Positions 21,153 through 34,200 of a DNA stretch of 64,000 nt are shown piece after piece. Source of the stretch: Oscheius dolichura (taxonomy: Eukaryota > Nematoda > Chromadorea > Rhabditida > Rhabditidae). The stretch spans positions 9,610,001 to 9,674,000 of the forward strand of contig OW051496.1 of NCBI GenBank assembly GCA_932521035.1, in the 5' to 3' direction. Both the position numbers and the translations under genes were made by a program. Position 1 is the first letter of the stretch; every line of letters starts with the position of its first letter. The notes under the pieces are model-generated. The model was given only the letters and a program-made list of their open reading frames with translations, did not search any database and was not told the DNA's origin.

Positions 21153-24100
21153 TTATGTCGCTGGACTTGATATTGATGTACCACGAGTTGTCGTACCGTC
21201 AGTTGCAGTACCGCCAGTCGTTGTACCGCCGGCAGTGCCGACTCCAGAATTACTGGCTCGAGAATGACTGGCCCACGACTGGCTGGGTGTACTACCAGCA
21301 GGGGCAGGTTCTGTTTCAGCAAACAGCAGGAAGATGTCTTGGAGGGAAGACTGCGTCAGGCAGAAGTCACGGATTCCAATCTGGTGGCTCAGCTGGAGAC
21401 ACGAGTTGAACATCGATGACCACGTGGTCCACGGGGTCTTGGGCAGCTGCCACTTGAGATTTAGAGAACGGTGGGCTGTCTTCTCCACGGCGCCCGAGAA
21501 GTAACTGGCCACGGCTTGTCGGACCTCTTGGATTTTAGGCTCAAACGGAGGCACAGTGATCGTCAGCACGTAGAAGTTGCCATATTTTGACTTGAGCTGT
21601 TGGCTGCTTCCCAGGGCGGCGAGTCCTCCCTGCTTGAGGATTCCAATCCGGCAGCACAGCGCCTCGCACTCCTCCATACTGTGGGAGGACATCAAAATGG
21701 CAGTGTAGGCCTTCAAGGCGCCCAAAACCTTCCAGATATCACGACGAGCCTACAGTATCTATATTCTTCAGACCTTTAAAATAATACCTTGGGGTCAATG
21801 CCGGCCGTGGCCTCGTCCAAAATGATGACGGAGCTCTTCTTCGGGAGGATGGCGGCCGCCACACTGAGTCGCCTCTTCTGTCCTCCACTACACTCTCCGA
21901 ACTTCTTATCCGCGTGTTCCTCCATATTCACCAGGAATAGCAGTTCTTTTACAGTGGCCTTCGGGTTCTTATAGCCATAGAGGTCCGCCAGGAGGTTCAG
22001 TGCCTCTCGTCCAGTAAACTTCGGATGGATCGCGTCGAACTGCGGACAGAAGCCGAGTGTCTGCTTCGTGTTGACACCCTTTCCATCAATATAGGCCTTT
22101 CCTTTCGTCGAAAACATCTGCCTTGTCAAAATGTTAAATGCCGTCGTCTTGCCAGCTCCACTGACTCCTAACAATCCAAAACATTCGTTTTCATAGACTC
22201 CCATTGTCAAATGGGACAGTCCAACCTTCTTACGGTATCCTTTGGATAAATCCTAAATCTCCATAAATTCTATAGACAGTAGTGCTTACAATTGTCTCAA
22301 CTACGCAAGCTCTTCCTCCTGCGTCATTCATTGTCTGATAGGCAAATTCCGGAATCCGTTTAGAGCACGGCTGCTTGCAACACATGAAGAGGACGCGCTT
22401 AACACTGTGCAGTTGGCAGAGCAGGAAAAGTCCCAGATAAAAGAGACCGGAGGCGAAGGTTATACCAATTTTGAAGTCTGGAAATAGCCGTCGGATGGTT
22501 TCCAACTTACGGTGGAGCTTACATAACAGAGATTTGATGTCGTGTCCACCAGGCATTGTGGTAGATCCCTTATTTTGAAGAGTTGTCATCCAAATTAGAC
22601 AGTCAATTATTGGGTTCGTCGGAGAAAGGACACTCAATATCAGATTTATCACTTCCATCGGCTCCATTTCCAGAATATTTATCTTCGTACTGTCAAATCT
22701 CAAATTAAACCTCATTGCCAAGCCGTGAATACCAATCAACACTGAAAAAGAAGAGTTTAATGATCCTGTATAAAGCGCCTTACCGAATAAAAACGTGAGG
22801 AAATGGAAGAGCAACAGTACAATCGTTGCCATGGCGCCGGATCTCATAAAACGAGAAACCATGTAGACGGAGGGGACCATGGCCCAGTAATAGAGCAAGA
22901 GCAGTAGGAAGAAACTGGAAAAAGGGGGAATTAACCAAGGGAAGAGGTTAGTCTTACTGGAAAGCAGTAGCTCCATTCATAGTATCTGTTACAATTGCCA
23001 TAGTAACGATGCAGATGGCCATCTGGATAGAGAAGAAGAAGAGCCCGTAGAGGAAGTCAGCTAGCCAGTAGACGACCGGCTTCACACCGGTGAGCATCTG
23101 CAGATGGGCAAAACCGGAGATACGGTCCTCAATTATCGAAGAAGACGACTGGCAGACGCATATAATGGCTATCAGTCCCAGTAGGACATTCTAAATTGTT
23201 TACGTTTAAAAGAGAAGCAAGAGTTGTCGCTTACTAAAACGTATTCCAGGGCTGCGAATTTAGTATCTAATTTGAAAGTTTCCACTGAAGCAGTGATGGA
23301 TCCATTCGGCAGATGGGCATTGCTCAACGTGTTCACTGCCGTTAGCAGGGCAAATTTGATCTCGGTATTGACCAGGAGCTGAAAAATGGGAGATTGAATG
23401 GGGGAAACAGGGAGAAGCAGGCTATGGCCAGCTTTCAGCCCAAAGAGACAGAGTTTCAGTTTCAAAATGGTAGTTGTTGACCAAAAAATTAGTCCTGGAT
23501 ATACGGTAACTGGTTTCTCATAGAGGGGAGGCCAATTACTTCTTGAACCACGAAATTCGTGAAAATGAATCTTACCAGCTCTTCCGATGGGGTGAAAACA
23601 GCTCCAAACGCAAATTCTGTCGGATATTTGCCCTTGAAAAATGGGTCAAGACCGCCGGCTCCCACGGCGTGGCCCCTGCTCCCTGCCAACTGTTCAAATT
23701 TCGTTAATGCATCGCTTCCATTAGTTCCATTATTATAGACGAAGATGTCACCCTCGATAGAGCCGAGACTAATCCCATGCGTCTGCTGGGATTCTCCTCC
23801 AACGGCTCTCGTAGCCAACAGGACCATAGTGACGAAAAGGGCCGGCATGATGAGGGCCATAAACAGGCTGGACCAGAAACGGAACTGGTAGATGCACTTC
23901 TTGAAGAGGAGAGCCTTCAGCTGGGTGAGGAAGAGCAGCCACCACGGCTTGGTATCCGTGTTGTAGATCTTCTCGAATGCTGCCACGACGGCCGCGTCTG
24001 CCCGCTCCTCGTGATTTCCGGCCATTGTCGTCACCCGGAGGAAGACCTGCTCCAGGGTATTCAGTGACAATCCAAACGTCTCAACGCCCATACGCGCCTG

Positions 24101-26932
24101 GTCACTTTCCATCATCATAAAAAGTCTCGGGAACATTGTCTGCTGATCCACGGGGATGGCAATCTCCACCTGGGAGTCGCGCACTTCTCCCAGCGTCGCC
24201 ATCGGGGTGTGCTGTCGGACGGTGGTTATCATCCTTGACCCAAAATCAGCTGTGGCGTATCCCTTTGCAGCCACGATGGTCAGGATATATCCAGTTCCAA
24301 ATTTCTGCTTCAAGAATAGCGACGATCCGCTGCAGATCATCCGTCCGGCGGCCATGATGAACATCTGGTCGCCCAGCTCGTCGGCCTCGTCCATGTAGTG
24401 CGTCGTCAGGAGGATGGTCTTCTCCTTTTTGATCGACTCCAGCAGTGCCTGTACATCTTTCCGGGACTCCGGGTCCATTCCAGCCGTCGGCTCGTCCAAC
24501 AGAACCACCTGGGTGTCGCCGATCAGAGCCATGCAGACGCACAGCTTCCTCTTCTGTCCTCCAGACAGCTTCCCGGCCCTCGCCGTGGCAAAATCTAGCA
24601 GTCCGACGGTCGCCAGGAGTTCCTGACCCTTGTGCCAGTAGTTTCCTTTGGCTCCTTTTAGCTTATGTGCCAGCCAGAGATGGTCCTTCACCGTCAGCTT
24701 GTCAATTATCGTATTCACTTGGGCACAGTATCCAATATGGCGGAGGGCGGCCTTCGTCCCGGCCTCTTCTCCACAGATCAGCACCTTTCCCTCCGTCGGC
24801 TTCTCCACTCCACAAATCATCGAAAACGTCGTCGTCTTCCCGGCTCCATTATGTCCCAGCAAGACCGTCACATGCCCGCGGAGTGCCTTCAAGTTGATTC
24901 TTCGGACGGCTCTCTCTCCCGTCGGGTACTGCTTCACCACATCTTCCAATACCAGATCTGCCTCTGCATCCTCTTGGATGACTTCAGTAGCCAAGGGGGT
25001 CAATTCTTCTTTGTTGCTCGATTCTTTTCTCCTCTTCTAAAAACAACTCTATTAGTCTACGTAAATGCCCAAAATATTACCTTCTTGCACAAGTTACACA
25101 ACACCTTTCCGAGGCTATGAATCTTTCCTTGAATAAATCCGGCGTAGAGACAGATAGCCGCCAGTTGAGTCAGCATTACCAGGCCTGGATTCTGTTGAGT
25201 GTATTTGGAACTGAAGAATCTTGGCTTTCCTAGAAATACCTCCGTTAAAAGAACAGATACAGTAACCCTACCATCAAAATTGACTGCAGCATAGGCGTAT
25301 TTCATTATATAATGTACTCCGTAGGGCGGGTAGGCCAGGGTCAGCAGACAGGCGTACCAGGTCGGATCACGGCCGTCGGTAGTAAACTGTTCCATTACAA
25401 ACCAGATTATCGTACCGATTGCCATCAGCTGGGTTACTGTAGCTGTTGACTTGAAGAAGGTCGAAATCACACAACAGAAGCCGGTCATTGCTACGCAGAA
25501 GAGGACAATTGTCAAGATGACTATCAGCCAAGGGAGCCCCTAAAAGAAGAAATTATAAATCAAAATGGAGGCTTACAGTCATGCCGGAATGGCTCAATAC
25601 GGTATAGACCATGGAGATCAGCAACATTTTCAGGAAGGTGACGATACTGTGAGATAGGTAGAAGTCCGCCTTGGTCATGCCCATCACACGCAGATATGGA
25701 TTGATGGTATCCCGCTCCGAGATTAAGGATCTAACCATCATTAGCATCGGTAGGAGGAGCAGAATAGCCAGCAGATTGTAGAATCTCGATGAAATGAATC
25801 CATTCACGCCGACGGTTTCCATACGCGGTATTACTCCTACTCCGGTTGAGATATTGTTTTTTTGGTAAACGTCCTGAAAGCGGCTGATTAATAGAGTAAT
25901 AAATCACATGGGGGATGGAACAAGGACATCTGAGAGGAGATCCCCAGAGCGGGCCCAATAGAGCCCGGAATAATACCAGGAACCGCAGGAGCTAGACAGC
26001 CCGTGGCCAAGGACTCAACCGGGAGATTTTGGACCGGGTAGGACTGAACAGGACCGAAATTTTGAACCAAGCACCCGGCAACAACAAGGGGAGACCAAGC
26101 CACAGCTTCGGGCACACCCGTTCCTGGCCGTGCCTGACCCGGCCGGCCATGCCCCCACCATCTCGACCCGGTCCACTGCCAGCGATTCTTCCTGCTCCAA
26201 ACTCAAAGTCCCAAGGCCGGGAACCCAATCGTCAACGGCTTCAAAAGATCCGAATCCGGTACAACCGCCCATTTCGACCCCAATCAAGCCATTTCATCGC
26301 TGGTCTTGACAGTTCGACTCCGTGGATTATCCCGGGATTTCTCAAATTCTCGCGGACAAATTTCTGGTTGTGGGTTGCTTTTCCCATAATCATTTCATCA
26401 TAACAAAACATACTTGTATGAATAAGTTATCCACGTCCTGTAGGGCTCCAGCAACGTCTTGTGGTTCATACAGCAGATGCATAGCTCCAAGGTAGCGTTC
26501 CGGAACAAGAGCTGACATCTTATTGGATGCGGCCAGTAGCCTATACTTGAAGATCATCTCCTTCATATTGTATTCTTCGATAATTAGTCCATAGTCAACA
26601 TTTCCAGAATTGCCGATGGTCAGATTGGTTTTTAGTTCAGAAAATCCAGTAAAGTTTTTCAATTTTCCGAGTGAGACCAGCCCGCTGACGTTGCTTTGAC
26701 AACAGCCACTTTCCAATGCCCATCCGATTCTCGAGGAAGAAGGCAGGCCGTGATTGGCAGACATAAACGTAGGATAGACGAATTTGCCATCCGCTCCAAA
26801 CATCGCGTTGGCCCATAGGAGTAAGATGATTCCGAGTACAGCGAAGATAATTTCGAACGCCAGCCAAACGGGGCAGCGGATTTCGAGGAGGAGGTTCTTG
26901 ATCAAAAGAACCAGCAGATGCGAGTGGGCCAT
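21153..26932 (-). CDS. ABCA-subfamily full ABC transporter
   Basis: Eleven exons (26932-26414, 25873-25577, 25539-25272, 25229-25081, 25036-23576, 23378-23235, 23190-22958, 22914-22784, 22741-22290, 22252-21788, 21749-21153) sum to 4716 nt in frame, 1571 residues. The ATG follows TTTGCAG, a likely trans-splice site. The order is that of ABCA exporters: an N-terminal transmembrane helix, a short extracellular region, a membrane block, then NBD1 with Walker A GHNGAGKTTT, signature LSGGQKRKL and Walker B VVLLDEPTAGMDP. A second membrane half follows, then NBD2 with Walker A GVSGAGKTT, signature CSGGQKRRL and Walker B VIILDEATAGIDP. The tail is Gly/Thr/Ser-rich. Both ATPase sites look intact. ABCA proteins move lipids across membranes; C. 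elegans CED-7 and the ABT proteins are the named relatives. The extracellular loops are short for the family. Confidence 0.9.
25874..26413. other. GC-rich 540-bp intron of the ABC gene
   Basis: This is intron 1 of the ABCA gene, about ten times longer than its neighbours and unusually rich in CCGGG, GACCGG and CCCGG words. It is open in several frames on both strands, none with splice context or domain similarity that I recognise. It may be a degraded repeat insertion. Confidence 0.5.
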
Positions 26933-27177
26933 TGTCTGCAAAAGTCAGAAGTTACGAAAGGTTGCCAGCGAAAGTAGCCAAAAGCAGCAGAAAAACGTGT
27001 AGAAGAACGAACCGCCCACGCAGGCAGCAATGAAGAGAACTGACTGAAAGCGCCACTTTCTGACTTTGCAAGAATTTGACCTGGTAAAATCTGGTAAAAA
27101 CCTTTTCCTGGCCAGAATTCAACAGGTTGAAATTGTAAGTTCAACAAAGTGACAAGAGACAACACAGAACCCTTTCT

Positions 27178-27696
27178 TCATGGGATAAGGAACGAAACCC
27201 GAATGGAGCCAGCGCGGACTTCCTCTTGCCACCTTGTATAAGAAATACCGCTAATATAGTCAGCGGTAGCGGAACAGCTTCTGGACAAATACCATAAGTC
27301 AAAGCAGGCAGTCATCAGCAACTTTATGGGGACATTTTGGCTGAGAGTCGTATCCTCGAAAGCACGCAGCAATAAAAATGTCCAGATCCAACAGTACTGG
27401 CCATCCCGGGTCCTCCCTTGACTGGCGTCCAGAAATACATAGTCAAAGATACTTTTGAATGGAATCGGCAGAGAATAGTGCTTTTGACCGATGTCCACAA
27501 GAAACCATAAACCTTCTGTCTGTAAAGCTTGTTAGAAGCACTTGTGAATATGCTTACCGTAAGCTGGCAAGTCCGTTTGTTCCACAGTGTATAGATTATA
27601 TGTGAGTTGGCAGGCAAGGGAACTAAAACTCGACTGGCCGGCCGGCGCCGCCAGAAATTTTGAAGCAACACTGGATGAGGCAGTAAGAAGAGGCAT
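27178..27696 (-). CDS. Small protein of unknown function, 158 residues
   Basis: Two exons, 27696-27558 and 27515-27178, total 477 nt in frame. The ATG at 27696 lies 9 bp after a TTTCCAG acceptor. The N-terminus (MPLLTASSSVASKFLAAPAG) could be a weak signal peptide. The rest is rich in aromatic residues and has a hydrophobic WIWTFLLLRAF stretch; five or six Cys are present. I do not recognise a family. It begins 69 bp after the stop of the upstream same-strand gene (27766) and ends 245 bp before the ABC gene, spacing compatible with a nematode operon. Confidence 0.45.
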
Positions 27697-27765
27697 AAAG
27701 TACAACTGGAAAGAGTATTTTCGTTTTAAATATTTATTGTAGCTGGCTATGGCTTTTTAAGCCTT

Positions 27766-30455
27766 CTAGAAAAGGGTCTTGGTCATCTTGATTCCGGCAC
27801 TGACGTGAGTCCCTCGTATCTCGAGGGAGATATTTGTCTTCCGTGGCACAGAAAACTTTACAGTTTCATTTTCATAAATTGAATGCGAGTAATTGTTTCT
27901 CGGATTGTTCACGAGCAGCTCCAAACACTCCCAGCTAGTTTCACCTCGTGGAACGGACTTGACCACATTGCCCAACTCGTCACAAATTCTGATCTTAATT
28001 TGGGTGTCGAATGTCAGCCGCAATTCATAGGTAATATATTCCTTTCCTCCAACTGCTTCGGCATACTTCTCGTAGTGAATTTTATCGAGCAATGATATCG
28101 TTCCGATGTCAAAGTTATCGTTTTGGCTCGTCAATGAGAAGAGGCTGTCCAGTTTCTATAACGTTGATATTTACAATGCTTGTATTACGCTTACGCAGTC
28201 TTTCAGGAGGGAAGTTGACACCTTATACAGGACTGAACAGCCAGTTGCAACAATTACCACCACTTGCTGGGTTCTGCCACTGCTACAAAATCTCCGATAT
28301 TGGCTTCGGCAAGTACGTATTGATTTCCTTTATTTTCGATAGCCACAGTCTGCACACTGCTCGGTACGAGCTGATCAGCTGGTAGCAGATCACTGTCCGT
28401 CACTTCGATCTTCCATCGTGACAGCCTTTCTTTTATAGTGCCCGTAGCCTAAAGTATTCGATTTATTTTCAAAAAAATATGGCGCAAGCTCAATTCCATG
28501 TCATTGACCCAGCAAAATAAAGAGTTGGCTCGTTCCTGCTCTGGTTTTGTACATTTACATTTGCAATAACTACATTTCAGAATTCTCTCAACATAAGGCG
28601 TATGGATTCCAAAATAAGTCTCCTCTGGATGAAATTATACGTGCACAGAGAATATGAGGTCACCCCACTACACCGGCATCTAATTTGGGAATTATTATAG
28701 AAAGGTATGCGCTGGTTTCTGAAGTTTTCGTTTCCCTTTTTGCTTCAATTGAAAGCGAATTTTAGCAGCTCAGATCCCGACTTCCTTTGGATATTTGTTT
28801 TGTGGTAATTCAACTGACGGAAAAACAAGTATCTATCATCCATCTACGCTTCAAAAAGTTGTTATTGGTTGTCTGTGGCTGGATGACAAATAGCGTTACT
28901 TCCTGCCGTCGAGGCCATATCTTTGAGAAGGTGGTGAGCTCCCCTTCTACGAAAGAATAGCATAAACGAGCCATCGCTTTCAGAGACCACAATTATACCA
29001 TCGTGCATGCCGCAGTTTGAAATAAAGGAAAAAAAAACTCCGAAGCAAATTTCCAGCTGCAGACTACCTAGTCCTGTCGAGTTATAAGGATTTAAATTCG
29101 CCAAGGAAACAGACGACATTCAAAGGACTGAAAACCTAGCGGCAGTGAAAACCTAGCGGCGGTGACAGCGAATTTTTCGGCCGCCAAGAACAAAAAATTG
29201 GTTGTAAGCTCGACCCGCAGCTAAATTTGAGATCTTTGAGGCCTTTTTTCTTGACAGACTTATCGGCATTATCATGTAAAGGGTCTCATTTTTGTCAAAG
29301 ACAGGCACTTTAAATCCTCATAACTCATAGAAATTACGCGCTTTCTAGTCTTTCTGCTGAGGTTAAAGGGTGGCGAACACGATGGTATGGGCGTCGTTTC
29401 CGGAAAGACATGTTCGTCACATAACCTGGTTAGTTCCTCTACAATTGAGAAAGACCGCGAGTGAATCGTTCTTCAATAATCAAACATACCCTTTTCTTGT
29501 TTGCCAGTAGATGACCACCTGATACCGGGAGGATGTTCATCTGGCGAGTACCCGTATCCTTTGAGTTCCGTCATCATCTTGTCCAATGGTTTTGCTTCAA
29601 TTGACGGCTTCTTTTTCTTTAACTCTTCCGCGGATACTTCACCGGATAACCAATCGATTAATAGATCCTTACTGGCAACGGTACGCTGTAGCTCGGAAAT
29701 TTGTTCTTTTGCGGCATCGACTTCCTTCTTCTTGCTATCACATTCTTTTTTATAGTCGGCCAGCTCGTCCTCTGTCTGTTGGATCTTCTTTTCTCTCTTT
29801 GAATCTTTTTGATTTCAGATTTGCATTTGTCACAGGCGGCGAATTTGACCTGAAAACAATTTTAAATAAGACAGTGTAATTATAAAGGTGATTGCGACAT
29901 CCTCCAAACTCTGCCCAATGAATTTAGTCGCTCAAATGGATTCTCCTCTTTATAAGAACTACTTTCAGTTTCTTACATCTAAATCCTTCACACAAGGAAG
30001 ATAATCAATTGCAAAATGGAATCTCATATGAGAAAAGGGAGACATTGGCGTCTTTTAAACAAATCAGTGGTCAACGTGCTCTCGTCTTCCATCATGAACT
30101 GATTCACAAAAGGAAAAACATCCCAGAATCCCTTTAAATGACCAGGCAAAGGCGGCAGTTACAGTAGATCCGCCGACCTATCAGTCTTATTTTCCAATCT
30201 TGCTTCTTTTTTTATTGAATCTTTTCTTGGTAATTTGTGGGTGTAATAGAATTTCAGAACAACAAATTGATCAGAAAATAGCTTACAAAATAATTGTCTT
30301 CGTGGATCTTCGTTTAAACGCGGGGATCTTCGTTTAAACGCGGTTGTGGATTCAGTCGACGTCGATATGATTGTCGTGGTTCCAACATTGGTAGACATCA
30401 GGAGGAGAGCGGCGATGATCCAGAGACTGGGCCACGTGGAGAAATGTCGGCTCAT
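27766..30455 (-). CDS. Probable secreted or membrane protein with coiled coil; partly reconstructed
   Basis: Several coding exons can be seen but not fully joined. A first exon, 30455-30287, has a hydrophobic signal-like segment (WIIAALLLMS) after MSRHFSTWP. An exon near 29855-29490 starts with a CDKCK motif, then a coiled coil (ELADYKKECD...AKEQISELQ) ending before a GTATGT donor. A short exon near 29435-29335 follows. Late exons from about 28445 (ATGTIKERLSRW...) to the stop at 27766 encode a beta-rich C-terminal domain. In the coiled-coil exon the frame shifts by one base near 29785-29805, so it carries either a sequencing error or a real frameshift. The segment 29330-28460 is unresolved; two separate genes are possible. 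No family recognised. Confidence 0.4.
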
Positions 30456-31298
30456 CGAGACAACGGCAGCCAGCCGTCCAGCTGGAAGAGACATGCCAAA
30501 GTGAGAGAGAATTGGCTTTTCTCTCTTTATATAGTGCACTTCTGTTGTAAATTCCTGTACATTCCGGTGAATTCCGGTAAATCTCGTCTTGGTTCCCTTT
30601 GTTAGAAAATGGCGATCGTTAGTCCCCTTTTTCTTCTTTCTCATCATACACTCCGTTGCAAACGTTTAGTAACCGTTCTCAAAAACGCCTTTCCCGCTAT
30701 TTTTTTACCACCTTTTCCTCTGGCACACCATTTTGGAGTCATTTGGGGAGGTTCAGCCATGAGAAATGGGGTTTTCCATAGGCACAATTTTGACCGGAGA
30801 CCAATACAATCCGAAAAGTCACACGGATAGGAGGAAAATAGAACGGTGTCAAGGAAAAACGAGTACGAGGTTTTGTAGAGGACGAAATGAGGAACATTTT
30901 GGAATATCCAACTGAGGTAGACTCTCCGTTTCTAAGGAGTGTCAGTGCATCCAAGGAGGCAGCAAGATTGAGCCGCTGATCGCGGCCATGAGCCAGTTGA
31001 AAGCCAAGTTGAAGCCTCCTCCCAAGGAAATTGGAGAGCCAACAACACTGCGTTGGTTGTTTTTGATTATACACACTTTTCATTTAGCAAAAAAACATAC
31101 CTTACAGTTCATTTAATACCATTTTTGAGCTGAACCGGAGAAGAGCCTTTTCCAACAGTATTGCGTCAAATTTGAGGAAATTAACCGCATTGATATGAAG
31201 AGTTTAATCTGTTTTTACAAATGGAAAAATACGCATATAGTAGATATATAAAAGCACCCGAATTAGAACAGATCACATGGAACAGTGGTACGGTATCC
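30456..31298. other. Intergenic region
   Basis: Upstream of the gene starting at 30455 and downstream of the first MBOAT gene. Apart from AT-rich promoter-like sequence I see no gene; short open frames here lack splice context. Confidence 0.5.
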
Positions 31299-34200
31299 TT
31301 ATAATTCTTTTCCGTTTTTCAGCTTCACGTCTCCTTCCGATTTTAGAGCGCTGGTTTCCGTTTTTCTCTGGGGAGGATAGAATTTGGGAAGAACAAACTG
31401 TACAGCCAAGGCTATGATGTGGCCGACGAAGAAGAGCCGTCTGAAAATCGTTTCATATTTTCTGTAAAGGGGGAAATTGGCAAATAGGGTTACGGTAGGC
31501 GGTCTCCTGTGGAATTAGCGATTTTTTGAACGTATTTTTATGGGATTTATGTTGATTTAATGGTGTTTTAAAGACAGTAAAAGGGTATACAGTCCTTTCC
31601 AAAAATTACGGGTACCGTAATCACAAAACAATCCGCGCGGGACCTTTTGACCAAAAGTGATCGGGACTAGCCTTATTTTTTCGGAAAAAGACTACAATAT
31701 TTTAGAGCGCTGTTTCAAAGCGGCAAAAGAGACATTATGGTAAAAACTCACATGTAGACGTCAATAGACGGGTGGAGATTCATCATAACGAAAGGATAGG
31801 TCAAATAGGTCAGCGACGCCTTCGAAACGACGTTACTGAACAGGTCGTAGAAGAATTTCTTGCTCGGGTCATCGACGAATCGCCATCTCATACAACGACG
31901 GAATGTTGAAGCCGCCGGGGTGAAGAGAGCAGCCGACAGGAAGGTGAGATAATAGCCGACAGAGACTCCGTGCCAAATGGCTGACAATAGATACGTCGCC
32001 ACAGTCCTTATCCTGAAAAGATTATGGTCCAAAAGAAAAGGGGGGATCAAACTTTTTAGGAGCACGGTCATAGGCGACTCTTCGCAACCAGCCAGCTGTG
32101 GGGATATTCCAATTGTCGAGGATTTCTTTGAGACTCTGGCCATTTTCAACTCTCAGGGGATTGACACTCTTGCAGAGGTCCCATTGCGGCTCGCCGTTCT
32201 CGTCCTTACCAGAATAGCCGAATCCAGACATGTTACAGACGGCGTCGGCTGGAAACGGGCATTTTAGAGAGGAGGGGAAGACTTGAAGGTCAGATTTTAG
32301 GTGGCTATGGTGGAAATTGATTCTGGATGACAAAAATGGACTGGGAAGCTATTTATACGGAATTCTGTAGACGAAAATCCACTCAGGAGGCCAGAAACTA
32401 TGGTATAGTTCTTTCCAAAAAAAACGGATACAGTAACGGGTCGCAAAACCTTCCGCGCGAGACCTCTTGTGCAAAAGTGATCGGGATTTTCGATTTCTCT
32501 CGATTTTTCTTCGTCGATCGGCCAAAAGGTCCCGAAGAGACAAATGTACGGTAGCCCTATTTCTTCGGAAAAAGACTGTAACTCTTGGAAATTTCGTTTG
32601 GTACGGGGTTGGAGGGCCCAAGACCGGGAAATTAAGTTTTACCAGTTCTAAACGAGAAATTTCAGGACTCGTTTCATTGGATATATATGTATCTCTGGCC
32701 TATTTCCTACTTTCCCCTGTCAAAAAATAGACCAAAAAGGCTAATGAACTAACCAAAGATCCAAGCAAAGTAGTAATTAGCCCTGACGAGGCAGATAGCT
32801 ATGTACCAGGTGAGATACCAGGTGACGACGTTGGTCTCCTCCATGTATTCCTTGGTCACAATGATCTCTGGTGGATATTTGACTCCCAGAGTGACGATTG
32901 CCGCCACGAATACAAGAGATTGAAGTACTTTTTGAAAAGCTGCTTTGGTCTGAAAATTCAAGTCTTTAAAAAAACTTTTAGGATTCTCTAATTTGGCTTA
33001 CAGGTCTTGAAGCGCCCAGAAGGGTCTCTAAGAATCTTTTTGGCTATTCGCTTCAAGACCCACGAGCCAAATTGAGGTCCCTAACAGATAAATGGTCTGG
33101 ATTACTGTAGCCGCCGAATAAATAAAGGGGAATCTCACATTTGACCATCCAATTTCCTTCTGATAAGCTCCTTCAATGAATTCCGAATAGTCCGTGTAAT
33201 AGTTCAAGGGTCCAGTCATTGCGGTCTAAATCTCTGGAATATAATAAAAAATAGAGGCTACAGTAACCTGGAAATTGAAGAGGAAGGACATATAGTCCAG
33301 GAGGGTGGGAACTTCTTTGATGGCTTCTTTCTTCTGCAGTGGGGTTAGCTCCTCCTCCTTACGGTAGGCTCCGTCGTGGAGAGAAAAGGCGAGAGTCGTG
33401 ATTTTTTGAACCCCGACCATCATGGGACCCGTAATATCCAGACTATAGGAGGAGAGGATCAGCCACCGGTAGAAATGGATCCAAACGAGGTAACTCATGG
33501 AAAAGATAAAGACTACTCTAAAGAAAAAAAGGCTTCTTGGAGAAAATAAGGGAAAAACTCACTTATGAACATATTTTACAGGAGTTAGATAGATCAGGGC
33601 ATAGCTGATTAGACTATTGGCCAGGAGATGTTTGACAGCTCGACCGAAACAGAAATAACAGAAGGAGAGGCCGATTACGAGGGGAACCGCCGTTCGAGTC
33701 TGAAAGAAATCTCATTTTTGGGGGATTGAAATGGGAAACTTCGATTTTTTCGAAATTATATAGAGAGACATCCAAATCTCGCTTTTAAAAATGAATAAAA
33801 CTTCGCTGCGAAGCATTTTCCAAGTTAAAAACCGCCATAAATTGATGTCTAGGGAAATAGCGGCTAGGAAATTAGTTGGGAGTGAAAATTTCCATGCGAA
33901 AATAGATGGAGAAGCCGAGAAGTCTCCAGGAACCCTTTGGAGGCCTTCTCAACCTTTTTTAGACCTCAAATAAACCTAGTTCGCCTCTTTTTTGGCTGAT
34001 TACTAGCCCAAATGGTGGATTTCCGTTTTGGAGCGATTAGGTGTTCAAAGAGGGATAATCCGATCCCCTGCACCCGTAAAGTCTCGGTAAGAGCAAGGTA
34101 TAAAGGCGCTACAGCTCTGTAACTGTTTTGAATAAAGATCCCCCTACTGCCGAGACTTTACGGGTGCAGAGAATTGGACTACCAAGGACCGAGCCTTGAA

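Noticed and set aside
24398..25120. Plus-strand open frames over NBD1 of the ABC gene
   Set aside because: Shadows of the well supported minus-strand coding exon.
26029..26403. Open frames on both strands at 25888-26403
   Set aside because: They lie in intron 1 of the ABCA gene, are GC-composition effects, and show no domain or splice signals.
28862..29119. Minus frame MSSVSLANLNPYN... as a separate gene
   Set aside because: It may hold an exon of the partly reconstructed gene, but no splice pair could be confirmed, so it is not listed alone.
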